Of a DNA stretch of 64,000 bases, positions 8,975 through 17,985 are shown piece by piece; within the stretch, counting starts at the first letter, position 1; each line of letters opens with the position of its first letter. The DNA is from Clostridium sp. AN503. Lineage in GTDB: Bacteria > Bacillota > Clostridia > Lachnospirales > Lachnospiraceae. The notes below the pieces were generated by a model that had not been told where the DNA came from, ran no database searches, and was given only the letters and a program-made list of their open reading frames with translations. The stretch lies in the NCBI RefSeq assembly GCF_040719375.1, contig NZ_JBFDTP010000002.1, positions 2,046,001-2,110,000 of the forward strand, read 5' to 3'. Both the position numbers and the translations under genes were made by a program.

Positions 8975-10375
8975 ATGTCAAACCAGGCAGCACTGTCCGA
9001 AAAGGACGCCCAATTCCGTGATTTTGCACTGCACAGCAATATGTGGAGAGTCGTGTTTTACGTCTGTGTGCCTCTGGCTCTCTACCAGAGCCTGACACAG
9101 CTTTTCAAGATATTTGATTCCATGATGGCGGCGCACATCAGTGCGAATTCCGTTTCCGCCGTGGCGTACCTTTCCCAGATCAACCTCATGCTGTCCGCTC
9201 TGGGCGGCGGACTGGCCATCGGCGCCAGTTTAAAGGTCAGTGAAGCCTACGGCGCGGGGGATTTCCTCCTGGTCCAAAAACGCGTGAGCACCCTGTTTGC
9301 CATGTGCGGCATCCTGGGCGCCGGAATTTTGATCGTGCTGGTGCCATTCACCCCGCAGTTTCTGCGGTTCGCTAAAACGCCGGAAGAGTTTATCGCGGAA
9401 GGCTCACAGTACTTTATCCTGGAGCTGTTCGGCATGGTCATCAGCTTCTTTAACAACGTCTACATCGCGATCGAGCGGGCACGCGGCAACTCCAGGCGGA
9501 TCCTGAACTTAAATATTGTGGTGATCGCGATCAAGCTGTCCCTGACTGCGCTCTTCGTCTATGTGCTGCACAGCGGCATCAATATGATCGCCGTGGCAAC
9601 GATCGTTTCCCAGATGTCGCTTTTGATCGCCGCCATTGTAAACTTAAACCAGAAAGGCAACGCTTTTGGGTTCTCACTCTCCAGCATTTCCCTGAAAGGC
9701 CAGGTAGCAGCCCCCATGCTGTCTCTCTCCATCCCGGTCATCATTGAGAAGGTGGCTTTTGCTTTCGGCAAAGTCATCATCAATTCCATGAGCACCGTAT
9801 ACAGCGCCCTGACCGTCGGCGCTCTGGGTATCTCCAACAACATCGGCGGCTTTACCACCAATCCGCAAAGCGGTTTCCAGGAAGGCGGCTCCGCCATCAT
9901 CAGCCAGAGCCTGGGCGCCGGACAGCCCAGGCGTGCACTGCAGGCGTTCAAATGTGTGTTCATCGTCTGTGTGGCGATCGGCGCGGTGTTTATGAGCCTG
10001 TCCCTGATCTTCCTGGATCAGATCAGCTGGCTTTTTGCAGGATCCGATGCAGAATTTGGGAAGATGATCGCATCCATCTACCGTTACGAGGCCCTGGGGG
10101 CCATCCCTCTGGGAATGAACGCTGCAGTCATGGCCCTGCTCTATGGTTTCGGAAAAACCCGCATCACCCTGTTCATCAACTTCAGCCGCGTGTTTATTTT
10201 CCGCGTGCCGGTGCTGTGGTTTTTGCAGCAGTTTACGGATTACGGCAGCATCAGCGTCGGGATCGTCATGGGCGTCAGCAATGTGTCCATCGGCGTTACC
10301 TCTGTCGTGATCGGGATCTATGAGATACGGAAAATATGTAAGGAGTACGGGATCTCGTTCTGGGGGCGGGCGTAA
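8975..10375 (+). CDS. MATE-family multidrug/cation antiporter
   Basis: About 466 residues, with roughly twelve membrane segments in two related halves (MatE domains), beginning with LALYQSLTQLFKIFDSMMAAHIS and AVAYLSQINLMLSALGGGLAIGASLKVSEAYGAGD, the usual first-half signature. The second half has NSMSTVYSALTVGALGISNNIGGFTTNPQSGFQEGGSAIISQSLGAG. MATE proteins export drugs or metabolites in exchange for Na+ or H+; the substrate is unknown. The most likely start is ATG 8975, with AAGGAG 12 bases upstream; an ATG at 8951 is also in frame but has no site. It is divergent from the AraC-type gene. Confidence 0.9.
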   Translation: MSNQAALSEKDAQFRDFALHSNMWRVVFYVCVPLALYQSLTQLFKIFDSMMAAHISANSVSAVAYLSQINLMLSALGGGLAIGASLKVSEAYGAGDFLLVQKRVSTLFAMCGILGAGILIVLVPFTPQFLRFAKTPEEFIAEGSQYFILELFGMVISFFNNVYIAIERARGNSRRILNLNIVVIAIKLSLTALFVYVLHSGINMIAVATIVSQMSLLIAAIVNLNQKGNAFGFSLSSISLKGQVAAPMLSLSIPVIIEKVAFAFGKVIINSMSTVYSALTVGALGISNNIGGFTTNPQSGFQEGGSAIISQSLGAGQPRRALQAFKCVFIVCVAIGAVFMSLSLIFLDQISWLFAGSDAEFGKMIASIYRYEALGAIPLGMNAAVMALLYGFGKTRITLFINFSRVFIFRVPVLWFLQQFTDYGSISVGIVMGVSNVSIGVTSVVIGIYEIRKICKEYGISFWGRA

Positions 10376-10378
10376 GGA

Positions 10379-11359
10379 TCACTGGGTCTGGAACTCCAAA
10401 GACAGGCCCTTCAGTACGATCCGGTAAATACCCGGCGGCAGTTCCCCATACATGGACATGGGGAGTGTCATACTCTGGCTCTCGCCTTTGGGAAGAAAAT
10501 ACCCCAGACAGTTAAAGCCCCAGTTACCCGGCACAGTTGGGATCTCATACCAGGAACCGTCAATCTGCGCCTGAATCTCAAAAAACTCGCCAAAGCTCCA
10601 GTCCTCTCCGTTCTCATTTGCAATGATGACCACCGCATTGTTTTCCTCCCACGCATCCAGCGTCATCGTAATGCCTTCCGGCGGATCAAGAGGCGCTGCC
10701 GCAACCAGATACCGGGTATTCCATTGATCTCCCGCCTGTGTAAAGATGCGGGCGCATGGAAAACTGGTAAAGGAAGGAAGCTCTCTTTCATCTTCCCACG
10801 GTTCCTGCTCTTCCAGACGTTCAAAATCAAAATCGAAACGGTACACTGCCCCGTCCTGTGCGATCCAGTATCCATTGGACCAGGCCGCAAGAATACTCCA
10901 GCCATCTTCCCGTCCAATCTCGATGCCATAGACCGGCAGTGTAACATCATCAACTGTCCAGTCCGCTGCCCTTTCTGCATCCACTCCATTGAAAGCATCC
11001 AGGATCTTCTGTTCTGTTTTGCTGTCGTAGATAGCGGAACTTTTCACCGTTTTCCCGTCAAAAGTAAAAAGAGTCATTGCGCTGGTCTCAGGGGATGCCT
11101 GCGCCAAAAGACTGTCCTCCGAGGTCCGGACTGCCGATGTGGCAAAATCCAGTACTGCTGACTGGGTCGTCCCCGGGTATGGCACTCCTTCTGTCATGGC
11201 TTTCTCTTCTGGTTCACTGTGCTCTTCCTGTATGAAAGATTCTGAGGCTGCCGGGGTGTCCGGAATGTTTTCCCCTGTATCCCGCTGCGTTTTGCTGCAT
11301 CCAGTCATGATGACCACCAGAACCAGTGCTGTGATCATTGTGATCTTTCTTCTGTTCAT
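10379..11359 (-). CDS. Putative lipoprotein with C-terminal bacterial Ig-like domain
   Basis: About 326 residues from the ATG at 11359, which has AGGAG six bases upstream. The N-terminus MNRRKITMITALVLVVIMTGC is a lipoprotein signal peptide, with Cys about residue 21 as the lipidation site. A disordered Glu/Ser/Thr/Pro linker follows. The last 100 residues (ITMTLDAWEENNAVVIIANEN to ELPPGIYRIVLKGLSLEFQ) look like the beta-sandwich Ig-like domain found in many Firmicute lipoproteins. The middle resembles no family I can name. Function unknown; it should be anchored on the outer face of the membrane. It ends three bases from the MATE gene (convergent), and its start follows the nucleosidase gene by about 50 bases. 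Confidence 0.78.
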   Translation of the reverse strand: MNRRKITMITALVLVVIMTGCSKTQRDTGENIPDTPAASESFIQEEHSEPEEKAMTEGVPYPGTTQSAVLDFATSAVRTSEDSLLAQASPETSAMTLFTFDGKTVKSSAIYDSKTEQKILDAFNGVDAERAADWTVDDVTLPVYGIEIGREDGWSILAAWSNGYWIAQDGAVYRFDFDFERLEEQEPWEDERELPSFTSFPCARIFTQAGDQWNTRYLVAAAPLDPPEGITMTLDAWEENNAVVIIANENGEDWSFGEFFEIQAQIDGSWYEIPTVPGNWGFNCLGYFLPKGESQSMTLPMSMYGELPPGIYRIVLKGLSLEFQTQ

Positions 11360-11409
11360 TCTAATCTCCTTTTGTCTGCCAGATGAAACCTTATAATCCC
11401 TGTTCTGAA

Positions 11410-12129
11410 TCATCTGAAAACCCGATGTCTCTTATCCTGTCCGCGGCCAAGCTCACTTAATAAAGCCACCGTGATATCTTTCGCAATGACTGAAGCTTTG
11501 GCGCAGTTTTCTTCGAAATGATCGGCCCCACTGTGCGAGGCGGTATCCGTAACACATCGGATTGCCAGAAACGGTACCCGGTTCACATAGCACACATGGG
11601 CAATACTCGCCGTCTCCATGTCCACTGTCAGAGGCATAAATTCGTCATTGATTTTGTCCCGCCCCTCATCGGTTATAAAGGATTCCCCCGTGACCATCCG
11701 TCCCCAGAACACATCCCCCGCCGGTTCTATCCTGTCGACTGCGGCCTTTGACTGTTCTATCAATTCAGGGTCTGCTTTAAAAAACACTGATTTCATCCAT
11801 GGGTGGAATTCGGTTAAAATATCGGCCGCAACATCATGGTAACAGACTTCTGTCGAAATCACCGTATCAAATATTTTAAGATCAGGATTCATTCCGCCTG
11901 CCGTTCCTGAATTAAGCATGATATCTACACCATATACATCGACCAGGATTTGCGCCGCGATCGCAGCGTTTACCTTACATACTCCAGAATATAGTACAAC
12001 AACCCTGGTATCCTGGATCTGTCCCTCATAGAACTTTAACATGGCCCGTTCCGTTATTTTGCAATTGGTTATGGTTGGTAAAAAAGGGGCTGATTCTTCA
12101 TCACCTGCACATATAATTCCGACTTTCAT
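11410..12129 (-). CDS. 5'-methylthioadenosine/S-adenosylhomocysteine nucleosidase family protein
   Basis: 239 residues from the ATG at 12129, which has AGGAGGTG six bases upstream. Features of the PNP/UDP nucleosidase family seen: KVGIICAGDEE at the start (the acidic pair is the catalytic-acid region of MTAN), SGVCKVNAAIAAQIL, NSGTAGG, VDMETASIAHVCYVNRVPFLAIRCVTDTA. MTAN hydrolyses methylthioadenosine and S-adenosylhomocysteine to adenine and the thio-sugar, recycling methionine. The usual SD in the catalytic RxxSD motif reads TD here, so the assignment to MTAN rather than a related nucleosidase is probable, not certain. Confidence 0.82.
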   Translation of the reverse strand: MKVGIICAGDEESAPFLPTITNCKITERAMLKFYEGQIQDTRVVVLYSGVCKVNAAIAAQILVDVYGVDIMLNSGTAGGMNPDLKIFDTVISTEVCYHDVAADILTEFHPWMKSVFFKADPELIEQSKAAVDRIEPAGDVFWGRMVTGESFITDEGRDKINDEFMPLTVDMETASIAHVCYVNRVPFLAIRCVTDTASHSGADHFEENCAKASVIAKDITVALLSELGRGQDKRHRVFR

Positions 12130-12202
12130 GTTTGTCACCTCCTGCTTTTGCCATCTATATTCCTGTTTTCCATTAACCCGCAGTATACGAAAACCACCCG
12201 CA

Positions 12203-12895
12203 TCAGAGATCCAACGCGATCTCAACTGCACGTTTTGCATGGATCAGAGTTGTATCAAAAACAGGCAGGGAGGAATCCGGCTGTTGGATCAAAAGACCAA
12301 TCTCTGTACACCCTAAAATAACCCCTTCTGCGCCCTTATGAGCTAAACTGTCAATGATATTCTGAAATTTCCGGCGGGATTCCTCCCGGATCTCTCCTAC
12401 GCAGAGTTCCCGGAAAATAATATCATTCACAACATCAATCTGTTCCCCATCCGGAATCACCACATCGATGCCTTTATCGATGAGTTTTTGCTTATAAAAA
12501 TCCTGTGTCATTGTATATTTTGTTCCCAACAATCCGACTTTCCGAATCTGACATTTTTCCAGTTCCTGTGCCGTGGCATCAGCTATATGTATGACAGGAA
12601 TCTGTATCATAGATTCAATCTGTGGAGCTACTTTGTGCATTGTATTCGTGCAGATCAAGATAAAATCTGCACCTGCCGCTTCCAGGCCTTTTGCCGCTTT
12701 CCCCAGAATATCTCCACTCTTTTCCCAATCGCCGTTTGACTGACATTTTTCTATCTCATCAAATTCCACACTATAAAGAATAATCCTGGCGGAATGAAGC
12801 CCTCCAAGACGTTTTTTCACTTCTTCATTGATAATCTGGTAGTAGGAAACGGTACTCTCCCAACTCATCCCACCGATTAACCCAATTGTTTTCAT
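12203..12895 (-). CDS. Aspartate/glutamate racemase family protein
   Basis: About 230 residues, the YgeA-like type of the Asp/Glu racemase superfamily. MKTIGLIGGMSWEST opens the protein. The two catalytic cysteines are in CTNTMHK (about residue 82) and LGCTEIGLLI (about residue 193). Members interconvert L and D amino acids with a two-Cys mechanism; in a spore-former, D-amino acids could serve wall synthesis or signalling, but the substrate is not shown. Of two close ATGs, the second (12895) has AGGGG seven bases upstream. It lies 74 bases before the nucleosidase gene, same strand. Confidence 0.87.
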   Translation of the reverse strand: MKTIGLIGGMSWESTVSYYQIINEEVKKRLGGLHSARIILYSVEFDEIEKCQSNGDWEKSGDILGKAAKGLEAAGADFILICTNTMHKVAPQIESMIQIPVIHIADATAQELEKCQIRKVGLLGTKYTMTQDFYKQKLIDKGIDVVIPDGEQIDVVNDIIFRELCVGEIREESRRKFQNIIDSLAHKGAEGVILGCTEIGLLIQQPDSSLPVFDTTLIHAKRAVEIALDL

Positions 12896-12981
12896 GTTCA
12901 TACCCCTATCTATTTTGATTTTTCTCTTCTGCAGGCGAAGCGCTGCCTATTTCTTTAAGCCACCGCATCTTCTGAAACAGT

Positions 12982-13650
12982 CTACTGATCCTGCTTCCAC
13001 TCCTGCCCTTTCACATAATCAATCACATCTTCCAGAGAATCCAGAACAGCCTCTGTCTTGTCCAGATAACCCTGTTCCGGGAGCTTTATATCCGGGATAC
13101 AGATAACCGGGATGTTTGCAGAAAAACCAGCCTGGATCCCGGCTTCACTGTCCTCTAAGATCAGGCAGTGTTCCGGTTTCTCCGAAACCTTAATGCAAGC
13201 TTTTAAAAATATCTCCGGGTCCGGTTTGCTCTTTTCCACTTCATCGCCAAACACAAATCCATCGAAATCCCCAACGATTCCATGCTGTTCTAATATTTTC
13301 AGAGCACGGTCTTTTGTACTTGACGATGCGACAACGGTCTTGTAATGGCAGGCTCTCAAATATGAAAGTAATTCCTTTGCGCCTTTTTTTAGCGCAACGC
13401 CCTGATCCAGAAAGCCCTTCTCTATGATTTCCGCCAGCTCCAGACCGCCCTCCATAGACAACGGCAGCTGGTATGTCCGGATCAGCTTCTGCATATTCGC
13501 GATCCCGGTCTTGCCGCTGTAATTCTGAGCATATTCGTCCATTGAGAATCCATGTCCGTATCGGTCCAGTATTTCCTGAAAAATTTTATAAGATATGATC
13601 TCACTGTCGATCAGCAAGCCGTCCAAATCAAATATCACTGCCTTGATCAT
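12982..13650 (-). CDS. HAD-superfamily hydrolase (beta-phosphoglucomutase-like subfamily)
   Basis: 222 residues. Motif I FDLDGLLIDSE contains the nucleophile Asp and acid/base Asp; motif II is VVASSSTKDRA; motif III/IV is KSKPDPEIFLKA followed by LILEDSEAGIQAG. A helical cap lies between motifs I and II. This is the layout of beta-phosphoglucomutases and small sugar-phosphate phosphatases. The second Asp is followed by GLL, as in many phosphatases, and the substrate cannot be told. It lies 87 bases upstream of the racemase gene and may share its transcript. Confidence 0.85.
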   Translation of the reverse strand: MIKAVIFDLDGLLIDSEIISYKIFQEILDRYGHGFSMDEYAQNYSGKTGIANMQKLIRTYQLPLSMEGGLELAEIIEKGFLDQGVALKKGAKELLSYLRACHYKTVVASSSTKDRALKILEQHGIVGDFDGFVFGDEVEKSKPDPEIFLKACIKVSEKPEHCLILEDSEAGIQAGFSANIPVICIPDIKLPEQGYLDKTEAVLDSLEDVIDYVKGQEWKQDQ

Positions 13651-13714
13651 CTGTTTTCTCCTTTTCGCCTGGATATCGGAATTCCATTTTAATTCATTGT
13701 ATCACAAAAGACAG

Positions 13715-13764
13715 AAAAAAGCACCCGGACCACAATGATAATACCTCATGATTCGGATGCTTTT
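13715..13764 (-). terminator. Intrinsic terminator of purA
   Basis: Arms 13717-13727 and 13754-13764 pair (one bulge) and are followed on the minus strand by six T. It lies just after the purA stop. Confidence 0.7.
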
Positions 13765-13782
13765 CATTCATCTTAAATTATC

Positions 13783-15075
13783 TTACTCTCTCACGATCAT
13801 GGCTTCCCGGTCCGCCCCGGTCCCGATAAATTTTACCGGAATACCGATATACTCCTCAATAAAGCGGATGTATTCTTTGGCCTGCTCCGGTAACTCCTCA
13901 AAGCTCTTACAGGATTCCAGCTCGCCAAAGTCGCCGTCAAACTCCCTGTATACCGGCTTCGCGCTGTTTAAGAAATCCAGGTTGGTAGAGAAATCCTCCG
14001 TCACAGTCCCGTTGCAGTCATAAGCAACACAGACTTTGATCTTGTCAAACTTGCCGATCGTATCGAGATGGTTCACGGATAAAGCCGTCAGACCATTGAT
14101 GCGCTTTGCATATTTTAAGGTCACCAGATCCAGCCAGCCGCATCTGCGCGGTCTGCCCGTGGTGGTGCCGTACTCATGTCCCAGTTCCCGGATCTTGTCG
14201 CCGGTCTCGTCAAGCAGCTCTGTCACATAGGGGCCGGCTCCTACACGGCTGGAATACGCCTTGATCACCCCGTATACATTCCCGATATTGCTGGCACTTA
14301 AACCGGTCCCGGTGATAATGCCGCCAATGGTCGGATTAGAGGAGGTCACAAAGGGATAGGAACCGAAATCAATATCCAGAAGCGTTGCCTGAGCGCCCTC
14401 GACCACAACCTTTTTATCTTCCTCCAGCGCTCTGTGCAGATACGTGATCGTGTCGCACACATATGGCCTGATCTGCTCTGCATAAGCGGTGTAATCGGCA
14501 AATACCTTTTCAAAATCCAGTTTCTCATCAATAGCCGTATCCGCCGGGTCGTAGAACTTGAGAAGGGCTCTGCGGTTCTCCACCAGCTCTTTTAACTTCT
14601 CCTTAAAATTCGGTGCATACAGATCCTCGGTCCGCAGCCCGCAACGCTCGTACTTGTCACAGTAGGCCGGGCCAATCCCCTTGCCGGTAGTACCGATCTT
14701 GGATGCGGCTCTCGCTTTTTCAAGGGCTACGTCCATCAATCTGTGGTAAGGCAGGATAATATGCGCCTTGTCACTGATCTTTAAATTATGCTCCACATCA
14801 TACCCGTGGGCTTTTAAGTTCTCAATCTCTGCCATAAGGACTTCCGGGTTCAGCACCACGCCGTTCCCGATTATGCCGATGGTATGGCCGGACAGGATTC
14901 CAGATGGGATTAAGTGCATGGCGTACTTAACACCGTCTACCTTGATCGTGTGTCCCGCATTGTCACCGCCCGTAGCCCGGACTGCGATATCTGCATGGAC
15001 CGCAAGATAGTCGATCACCTTTCCTTTTCCCTCATCACCATAGAAGCAACCTAATACCACATCAACTTTTGACAT
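13783..15075 (-). CDS. purA: Adenylosuccinate synthetase
   Basis: 430 residues, normal length. It makes adenylosuccinate from IMP and aspartate with GTP, the first committed step to AMP. Motifs seen: the GTP loop GCFYGDEGKGKVIDY, GGDNAGHTI, GTTGKGIGPAY, VEGAQATLLDIDFGSYPFVTSSNP and the late TTTGRPRRCGWLD. The start has a good AGGAG site. It is transcribed alone: its own promoter lies about 90 bases upstream and a terminator follows. purB, encoding the next enzyme of the pathway, is 1.5 kb away on the same strand. Confidence 0.98.
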   Translation of the reverse strand: MSKVDVVLGCFYGDEGKGKVIDYLAVHADIAVRATGGDNAGHTIKVDGVKYAMHLIPSGILSGHTIGIIGNGVVLNPEVLMAEIENLKAHGYDVEHNLKISDKAHIILPYHRLMDVALEKARAASKIGTTGKGIGPAYCDKYERCGLRTEDLYAPNFKEKLKELVENRRALLKFYDPADTAIDEKLDFEKVFADYTAYAEQIRPYVCDTITYLHRALEEDKKVVVEGAQATLLDIDFGSYPFVTSSNPTIGGIITGTGLSASNIGNVYGVIKAYSSRVGAGPYVTELLDETGDKIRELGHEYGTTTGRPRRCGWLDLVTLKYAKRINGLTALSVNHLDTIGKFDKIKVCVAYDCNGTVTEDFSTNLDFLNSAKPVYREFDGDFGELESCKSFEELPEQAKEYIRFIEEYIGIPVKFIGTGADREAMIVRE

Positions 15076-15162
15076 AATCAGTCTCCTTTGTCAGTTTTGA
15101 GAACACCTTTATGTTTCTATACCTGCATATCCATAAATGCTCTCATTTTTCACAACATTAAC

Positions 15163-15191
15163 AGTATATAAGATAATCCTGCTAAAATCAA
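15163..15191 (-). promoter_or_regulatory. Promoter of purA
   Basis: Minus-strand TTGATT, 17 bases, TATACT. The leader before purA would be about 80 bases; I see no riboswitch in it. Confidence 0.62.
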
Positions 15192-15344
15192 TATGCAATG
15201 GAAAAGACTGACGGATTTTTTCTAATCGGTCCCCTGTTTTTATAAGTATATCTTATTAATATTGATTTCTAAATAGATATATTGGATCATCTGCACTGAC
15301 ACCCCCAGCAAAAACCATAGATTTCTTCCTCTCATCACCGGATT

Positions 15345-16163
15345 TCACTCAAGAATCTCTGTGATCTCCTGTATAGATGCACCGGTCTCTTTCGCAATAT
15401 CCGCTTTCGAAAGGCCTTCCATCGAAAGTTTCATCACCCTTTTTGTCAATGCAATTCCTTTAGTCTTGCCCTCTGCCACCCCTTCTTCTCGCCCTTCCTC
15501 TTTCGCATACACCATCTCTTCCCACTTCTGCATATATCTCACCCCGATCTCCTCGCTGGTCTTGATTCTGCGGATTCGTTCGTGAAGCTCTTTAATACGC
15601 TCACTCTCACAATCTGCTGCCACTTCATCCGTTGTTTTTTCAAAATAATGCAGCAGCTCTACCAGTTCCGGATTCACATCCTGTGGATTCTCGCCTTTTG
15701 TGTTTAGAAAGATTCGGGTCACCCCGTCTTCCAGCCACATATCTTCCTCTTTGCATTTCATTTGAAATGTGTAGCGGTAGCGTTTTTTTCCAAAGAGATC
15801 AAAGGGCGCTATCATAATCTGATACGTGTCCTGCATCTGATTGAAGTTCACATCCCCCGGCTCCAGTAAAGAGCTGTCGATCAGGGCCTGGTAAAACCGG
15901 CCTCGCCGTACCAGATTCCCGGTATTTTCGCGCTGTACCTCTGTATTGTACAACTGGTCCTCCTCATCAAATGCCATCACATCCAGCCTGACCGAACGCA
16001 GCCATGGCACCGTGCGCAGCTCCTTTTCCACTTGTGTCGGATCAACAAGTGCCATCTCTCGTCCCAGGATAATCTCCAGCACTTTCTGCATGATCCATGT
16101 ATCTTCCATGGCGCAGGCAAACAAGAAACGATCCAGCAGAGTCAATTCTGATAATGGTTTCAT
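15345..16163 (-). CDS. Rpn family recombination-promoting nuclease / PD-(D/E)XK transposase-like protein
   Basis: 272 residues. MKPLSELTLLDRFLFACAMED begins the protein; RLDVMAFDEEDQLYNTEVQRENTGNLVRRGRFYQALIDSSLL (residues about 60-100) holds the nuclease core (Asp, then E-x-Q) typical of the Rpn/PDDEXK_2 family; the C-terminus is a charged helix plus a short helix-turn-helix-like end (LSKADIAKETGASIQEITEILE). Such proteins cleave DNA and stimulate recombination in E. coli; many genomes carry dozens. No terminal repeats or target duplications were found around it, so it is not obviously a mobile unit here. Confidence 0.82.
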   Translation of the reverse strand: MKPLSELTLLDRFLFACAMEDTWIMQKVLEIILGREMALVDPTQVEKELRTVPWLRSVRLDVMAFDEEDQLYNTEVQRENTGNLVRRGRFYQALIDSSLLEPGDVNFNQMQDTYQIMIAPFDLFGKKRYRYTFQMKCKEEDMWLEDGVTRIFLNTKGENPQDVNPELVELLHYFEKTTDEVAADCESERIKELHERIRRIKTSEEIGVRYMQKWEEMVYAKEEGREEGVAEGKTKGIALTKRVMKLSMEGLSKADIAKETGASIQEITEILE

Positions 16164-16220
16164 GTCACATTTCTCCTTTCATTATATGCAATTTTTCACT
16201 TTACTTCAAGTTAAAAACAA

Positions 16221-16264
16221 CTTGAGTTTCCGCCTGCCACCGCTGTAAAATGCGGAAACTCAAG
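16221..16264. repeat. Perfect 13-bp inverted repeat near the Rpn gene
   Basis: CTTGAGTTTCCGC (16221-16233) and its exact complement (16252-16264) enclose an 18-base loop, about 60 bases upstream of the Rpn-type gene. On neither strand does a T-run of terminator quality follow directly. The rest of the 380-base gap (16164-16541) holds only the purB terminator. Confidence 0.6.
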
Positions 16265-16466
16265 AAAAACAAAACTTCACCATCATTTAGGCCATCACCA
16301 TATCGATCACCTGCCATTCGTTCAATTTCCATAATTGGATCATGGGAAGAATATCCCTTGACTGTCACAGCCTGAAAGTCTGTGAGAATCGTAAAAACAG
16401 TTTATCACATTTAGAGCTGACGGACAATCCCTAAAAACTGCATTTTCTCAAAATCAATAATATTTA

Positions 16467-16515
16467 AAAACAGGATTCCCCCGTACCCTGGTAATGTTCG
16501 GGAAAATCCTGTTTT
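16467..16515 (-). terminator. Intrinsic terminator after purB
   Basis: Arms AAAACAGGATT (16467-16477) and its complement (16505-16515), extended by C-runs facing G-runs, with a short T-run on the minus strand. It lies just after the purB stop. Confidence 0.65.
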
Positions 16516-16541
16516 CAATATTTTATCAAGAACATGCAGCT

Positions 16542-17972
16542 TTACACAGTAATTTCAGCCGTCATCCCCAGAATATCCTGATTCTCATCCAGAACCGGCT
16601 GCACCACCTCGTATAAGAACTCCTCCACCTGCTGCGGCGCACGTCCCACATAACGGGACGGCTCCATACAGGACTCAAGCTCCTCAAGACTCAGTCCAAA
16701 TGCCGGATCTGCTGCGATCAGCTCCAGAAGGTTATTATCCAGCCCCTTCTCCTTCACATTTCTGCCAGCCTCCATGGAAAGCTGGCGGATGCGCTCATGC
16801 AGCTCCTGACGGTCACCGCCGGCCTTTACTGCATCCATCATGATGTTCTCAGTAGCCATAAACGGCAGCTCCGCCATAAAATGCTTCTCGATCACCTTTG
16901 GATATACCACAAGGCCGTCCACCACATTGAGATACAGATCCAGAATCCCATCGACAGCAAGGAATCCCTCCGGAATACTTAAACGCTTGTTGGCGGAATC
17001 ATCCAGAGTGCGCTCAAACCACTGGGTGGATGCCACTAACATCGGGTTCATCACATCACTCATCACATAGTTGGACAGGGAGGCAATGCGCTCTGAACGC
17101 ATCGGGTTCCTCTTATAAGCCATAGCGGAGGAACCGATCTGGTTCTTCTCAAATGGCTCTTCCACTTCCTTTAAATGCTGGAGCAGACGGATATCGTTGG
17201 AAAACTTGTGGGCGCTCTGGGCAATACCAGCCAGCACGTTCAGCACACGGGTATCCACCTTCCGGGAATAGGTCTGTCCTGATACCGGATAGCAGGCAGA
17301 AAAGCCCATCTTTTCCGCTATCATCTGATCCGCTTTACGGCACTTCTCGTGGTCTCCCTCAAACAGCTCCAAAAAGCTTGCCTGGGTACCGGTAGTTCCC
17401 TTGGAACCCAGAAGCTTCATGGTATCCAGCACATGATCCAGATCCTCCAGATCCAGTAAAAGCTCATTGAGCCAAAGCGTCGCGCGCTTGCCAACAGTCG
17501 TGGGCTGGGCAGGCTGGAAATGGGTAAATGCAAGGGTCGGCTGGTTCTTGTATCTGTCGGCGAACTTTGCAAGCTCTGCCATCACATTGATAAGCTTTTT
17601 ACGGACCAGCCTTAAGCCCTCGGTCATAATAATGATGTCCGTATTATCTCCTACGTAGCAGGAGGTTGCTCCCAGGTGGATGATGCCTTTCGCATTCGGA
17701 CACTGCTGTCCATAAGCGTATACATGGGACATTACATCGTGGCGCACCAGCTTCTCCCGCTCTTTCGCTACTTCATAATTGATGTCGCCGGCATTAGCCT
17801 TCAGCTCATCAATCTGCTCCTGGGTGATGGGCAGTCCCAGCTCCATCTCGGTCTCAGCCAGTGCAACCCAGAGCTTCCTCCAGGTCTTAAACTTTTTATC
17901 CGGAGAAAAAATGTACTGCATCTCACGGCTGGCATAGCGCTCTGACAACGGGCTCTGATATCTGTCGTTCAT
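16542..17972 (-). CDS. purB: Adenylosuccinate lyase
   Basis: 476 residues from the ATG at 17972, which has GGAGG five bases upstream; codons further upstream are open but belong to the purC side and lack family similarity. Signature GSSAMAYKRNPMRSE (flexible catalytic loop) and ATSCYVGDNTD, THFQPAQPTTVGKRA are visible. The enzyme cleaves SAICAR and adenylosuccinate to release fumarate, acting twice in purine synthesis. It follows purC by 13 bases, so purC and purB form an operon; purB uses the product of PurC and also that of PurA. Confidence 0.97.
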   Translation of the reverse strand: MNDRYQSPLSERYASREMQYIFSPDKKFKTWRKLWVALAETEMELGLPITQEQIDELKANAGDINYEVAKEREKLVRHDVMSHVYAYGQQCPNAKGIIHLGATSCYVGDNTDIIIMTEGLRLVRKKLINVMAELAKFADRYKNQPTLAFTHFQPAQPTTVGKRATLWLNELLLDLEDLDHVLDTMKLLGSKGTTGTQASFLELFEGDHEKCRKADQMIAEKMGFSACYPVSGQTYSRKVDTRVLNVLAGIAQSAHKFSNDIRLLQHLKEVEEPFEKNQIGSSAMAYKRNPMRSERIASLSNYVMSDVMNPMLVASTQWFERTLDDSANKRLSIPEGFLAVDGILDLYLNVVDGLVVYPKVIEKHFMAELPFMATENIMMDAVKAGGDRQELHERIRQLSMEAGRNVKEKGLDNNLLELIAADPAFGLSLEELESCMEPSRYVGRAPQQVEEFLYEVVQPVLDENQDILGMTAEITV

Positions 17973-17985
17973 AAAAACCTCCATT

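Noticed and set aside
15345..16163. The Rpn-type gene as an active insertion sequence
   Set aside because: No terminal inverted repeats or target duplication found; single copy in the window.
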